Positions 5,753 through 7,105 of a stretch of 7,105 nucleotides of DNA are shown piece after piece. The DNA lies in the NCBI GenBank assembly GCA_017881985.1, contig JADGQH010000169.1, positions 1-7,105 of the forward strand, read 5' to 3'. Numbering within the stretch: position 1 is the stretch's first letter; each line of letters starts with the position of its first letter. The stretch comes from Chloroflexota bacterium (GTDB lineage Bacteria > Chloroflexota > Limnocylindria > Limnocylindrales > CSP1-4). The notes beneath the pieces are model-generated. The model ran no database searches, was not told the DNA's origin, and was given only the letters and a program-made list of their open reading frames with translations. Made by a program: the position numbers and the translations under genes.

Positions 5753-6769
5753 TCAGGCGCCGATACGGACGTTGGACGCCTCCCGCAGCGGTACGACAGG
5801 GGCCGGCACGCGCTTGAGCACGGTGGCGAGCACGTTGTCGCTCGTCACGTCGTCCGACAGGGATTCGAACGACAGCACGATGCGGTGTCGCATCACGTCG
5901 TGGACCATGTCGTACACGTCCTGCGGCAGCACGTAGTCGCGCCCGCGGACATACGCGAGGGCACGTGCGGTCAGGATCAGGTTGATCGACGCTCGCGGGC
6001 TCGCCCCGTAGGTGATGTAGCGGGCCAGCTCCGGCATCCCGTACGCCTTCGGGTTCCGGGTCGCCGTGGCCAGGCGGACCGCGTAGTCGATCAGGGCCGG
6101 GTCGACATAGACGGCGTCCGCCTCAAGCTGCAGCGCGAGCAGGTTGTCGGTGGTCAGCACGCGCTGCACCGGGTCCAGGCGACCGGTCATCCGTTCGACG
6201 ATGACGAACTCCTCGGTCGTGCTCGGGTAGCCCACGAGGACCTTGAGCATGAAACGGTCGACCTGGGCCTCGGGCAGGGCATACGTGCCCTCCGTCTCGA
6301 TCGGGTTCTGGGTGGCGAGCACGAGGAAGGGGTCCGGCACGCCGAAGGTCTCGCGTCCGATGGTGACCTGCCGCTCCTGCATGACCTCCAGCAGCGCGCT
6401 CTGGACCTTGGCAGGCGCGCGATTGATCTCGTCCGCGAGGAGGAGGTTGGTGAAGACAGGCCCGAGCGACGTGCTGAACTCGCCGGTCTTCTGGTTGTAG
6501 ATGCGGGTCCCGACCAGGTCCGACGGCACGAGATCCGGGGTGAACTGGATGCGCTTGAAGTCGCCGCCGATCGACGCCGCGAGCGTCTTGATGGCCATCG
6601 TCTTGGCCAGGCCGGGGACCCCTTCCACGAGCAGGTGGCCCCGTGCGAGCAGGGCCACGACCAGCCGCTCGAGCAGGTGGTCCTGGCCGACGATGACCTT
6701 CTTGACCTCGTAGAGCACGCGCTCCAGCGGTGCGATCCGCGCTTCGCTCGCCCCGTCGTCCACTGGCAT
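5753..6769 (-). CDS. moxR: MoxR-family AAA+ ATPase
   Basis: 338 residues, full family length. Walker A is GVPGLAKT (50-57). The PDLVPSDLVGT segment (78-88) is the MoxR hallmark. Walker B is LLLADE (109-114) followed by INRAPAKVQ. Sensor 1 is N155 in ATQNPIETEGTYALPEAQ, the putative arginine finger is R172 (VDRF), and the C-terminal lid carries sensor 2 in GASPRAS. MoxR ATPases form hexameric rings in the cytoplasm and are thought to act as chaperones that mature or remodel VWA-domain partners. Here DUF58 and two VWA genes follow at once, matching that pairing. Start choice: ATG 6769 is conventional, but AAGGGG (6776-6771) leaves only one base before it. GTG at codon 3 (6763) has a better seven-base spacing, so the mature start could be two residues shorter. 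The TGA overlaps the reading frame that leads into DUF58. Confidence 0.96.
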   Translation of the reverse strand: MPVDDGASEARIAPLERVLYEVKKVIVGQDHLLERLVVALLARGHLLVEGVPGLAKTMAIKTLAASIGGDFKRIQFTPDLVPSDLVGTRIYNQKTGEFSTSLGPVFTNLLLADEINRAPAKVQSALLEVMQERQVTIGRETFGVPDPFLVLATQNPIETEGTYALPEAQVDRFMLKVLVGYPSTTEEFVIVERMTGRLDPVQRVLTTDNLLALQLEADAVYVDPALIDYAVRLATATRNPKAYGMPELARYITYGASPRASINLILTARALAYVRGRDYVLPQDVYDMVHDVMRHRIVLSFESLSDDVTSDNVLATVLKRVPAPVVPLREASNVRIGA

Positions 6770-6770
6770 T

Positions 6771-6776
6771 CCCCTT
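6771..6776 (-). promoter_or_regulatory. ribosome-binding site of moxR
   Basis: CCCCTT on the plus strand reads AAGGGG on the minus strand. It is one base from ATG 6769 and seven bases from the in-frame GTG 6763, so the spacing favours the GTG as the start actually used. I see no convincing promoter in the 60-base gap between the protease stop and moxR. Confidence 0.5.
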
Positions 6777-6829
6777 CGTTCGTGCCGGGTCTGCGGCGAC
6801 CGGACCGGCCCCGCCCTGGCGATGGATTC

Positions 6830-7105
6830 CTAGTCGGGCGGGAGTCCCGCCGCGCCACCCGCGACATCGATCGGCACGGCCAGGCCGATCCCGATGAAGA
6901 CGCCCTCCTTCGTCGGATTGACAAGGGCGGTCACGATGCCGACGACCTGGCCATCCCGGTTCAGCAGCGGGCCGCCCGAGTTGCCCGGGTTGACGGCCGC
7001 GTCGACCTGGATGAGGTTGAGCAGCACCTGGGCGCTGTTCGGCACCTGGAATGATCGTCCGAGCCCCGACACGACCCCCGAGCTGATGGAGCCATACAGG
7101 CCGAA
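6830..7105 (-). CDS. HtrA/DegP-like trypsin-fold serine protease, C-terminal part, no PDZ domain
   Basis: 91 residues are visible. The frame runs off the window edge, and the GTG at 7072 is an internal Val because the upstream residues (FGLYGSISSGVVSGLGR) continue the family pattern. The sequence IQVDAAVNPGNSGGPLLN carries the catalytic Ser in GNSGG (codon 6979-6977) and the substrate-pocket strand GQVVGIVTAL. It is followed by the family's last strand GIGLAVPID. The His and Asp of the triad would lie outside the window. HtrA-family proteases act outside the cytoplasmic membrane in protein quality control. Here the protein stops 14 residues after the GIGLAVPI strand (VAGGAAGLPPD then TAG), so the usual C-terminal PDZ domain is absent. 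Only 60 bases separate it from moxR on the same strand, so co-transcription is possible. Confidence 0.9.
   Translation of the reverse strand, partial: FGLYGSISSGVVSGLGRSFQVPNSAQVLLNLIQVDAAVNPGNSGGPLLNRDGQVVGIVTALVNPTKEGVFIGIGLAVPIDVAGGAAGLPPD

Noticed and set aside
3604..5817. A 737-codon plus-strand open frame lying opposite the VWA and DUF58 genes
   Set aside because: It is antisense to three genes with clear domain motifs. Its peptide is Arg/Asp/Gly-rich without any recognisable domain, as expected from the complement of high-GC codons.
5747..7054. A 435-codon plus-strand open frame opposite moxR and the protease
   Set aside because: The minus strand has unmistakable Walker A, Walker B and GNSGG motifs. 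The plus frame is a compositional shadow rich in Arg, Asp, His and Val.
1..7105. CRISPR arrays, tRNA or rRNA genes, insertion sequences, riboswitches
   Set aside because: I saw no regularly spaced direct repeats with spacers, no cloverleaf or rRNA-like segment, no transposase motif with terminal inverted repeats, and no recognisable riboswitch core.

Overview
The window is GC-rich throughout. Its genes use G or C at most third codon positions, and its proteins have Pro/Ser/Ala-rich linkers, VWA proteins and Kelch proteins. This fits a high-GC, free-living bacterium, possibly an uncultured Chloroflexota (Limnocylindria-like) lineage or an actinobacterium. That assignment is an impression from style and gene order, because no phylogenetic marker is present.

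The layout is two convergent blocks. The plus-strand block (1-2626) holds the 3' part of a Kelch-repeat beta-propeller protein with a strong hairpin just after its stop. It is followed by a weakly supported small ORF (1376-1813) and a single-pass membrane-anchored protein with an uncharacterised extracytoplasmic domain (1856-2626). The minus-strand block (7105 down to 2672) is a compact MoxR operon. In order of transcription it holds the end of an HtrA-like serine protease, a MoxR AAA+ ATPase, a DUF58 protein, a first BatA-like VWA membrane protein, a 38-codon bridging ORF, and a second VWA membrane protein. Spacing is tight: MoxR to the conserved DUF58 coding is a few bases, DUF58 to the first VWA gene is 3 bases, the first VWA gene to the small ORF is an ATGA overlap, and the small ORF abuts the second VWA start directly.

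From established family knowledge, MoxR ATPases act as chaperone-like machines on VWA-domain partners. DUF58 proteins carry a VWA-like fold, and Bat-type proteins expose a VWA domain outside the membrane. The operon is therefore best read as a membrane-associated MoxR/VWA assembly or stress-response module. It is a known gene arrangement rather than a new system.

The parts worth a second look are: (i) the conserved DUF58 N-terminus is encoded but has no ATG, GTG or TTG start; (ii) the 38-aa ORF between the VWA genes is built on a 7-residue repeat; (iii) the HtrA-like protease ends without a PDZ domain; (iv) the second VWA protein carries a GGFG-type glycine loop and two cysteines that its paralogue lacks; and (v) the membrane-anchored protein is uncharacterised.

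Stretches without a gene are short. I see nothing convincing in 1175-1375 or 6770-6829 beyond the ribosome-binding site noted. The convergent gap 2627-2671 has only an imperfect hairpin.
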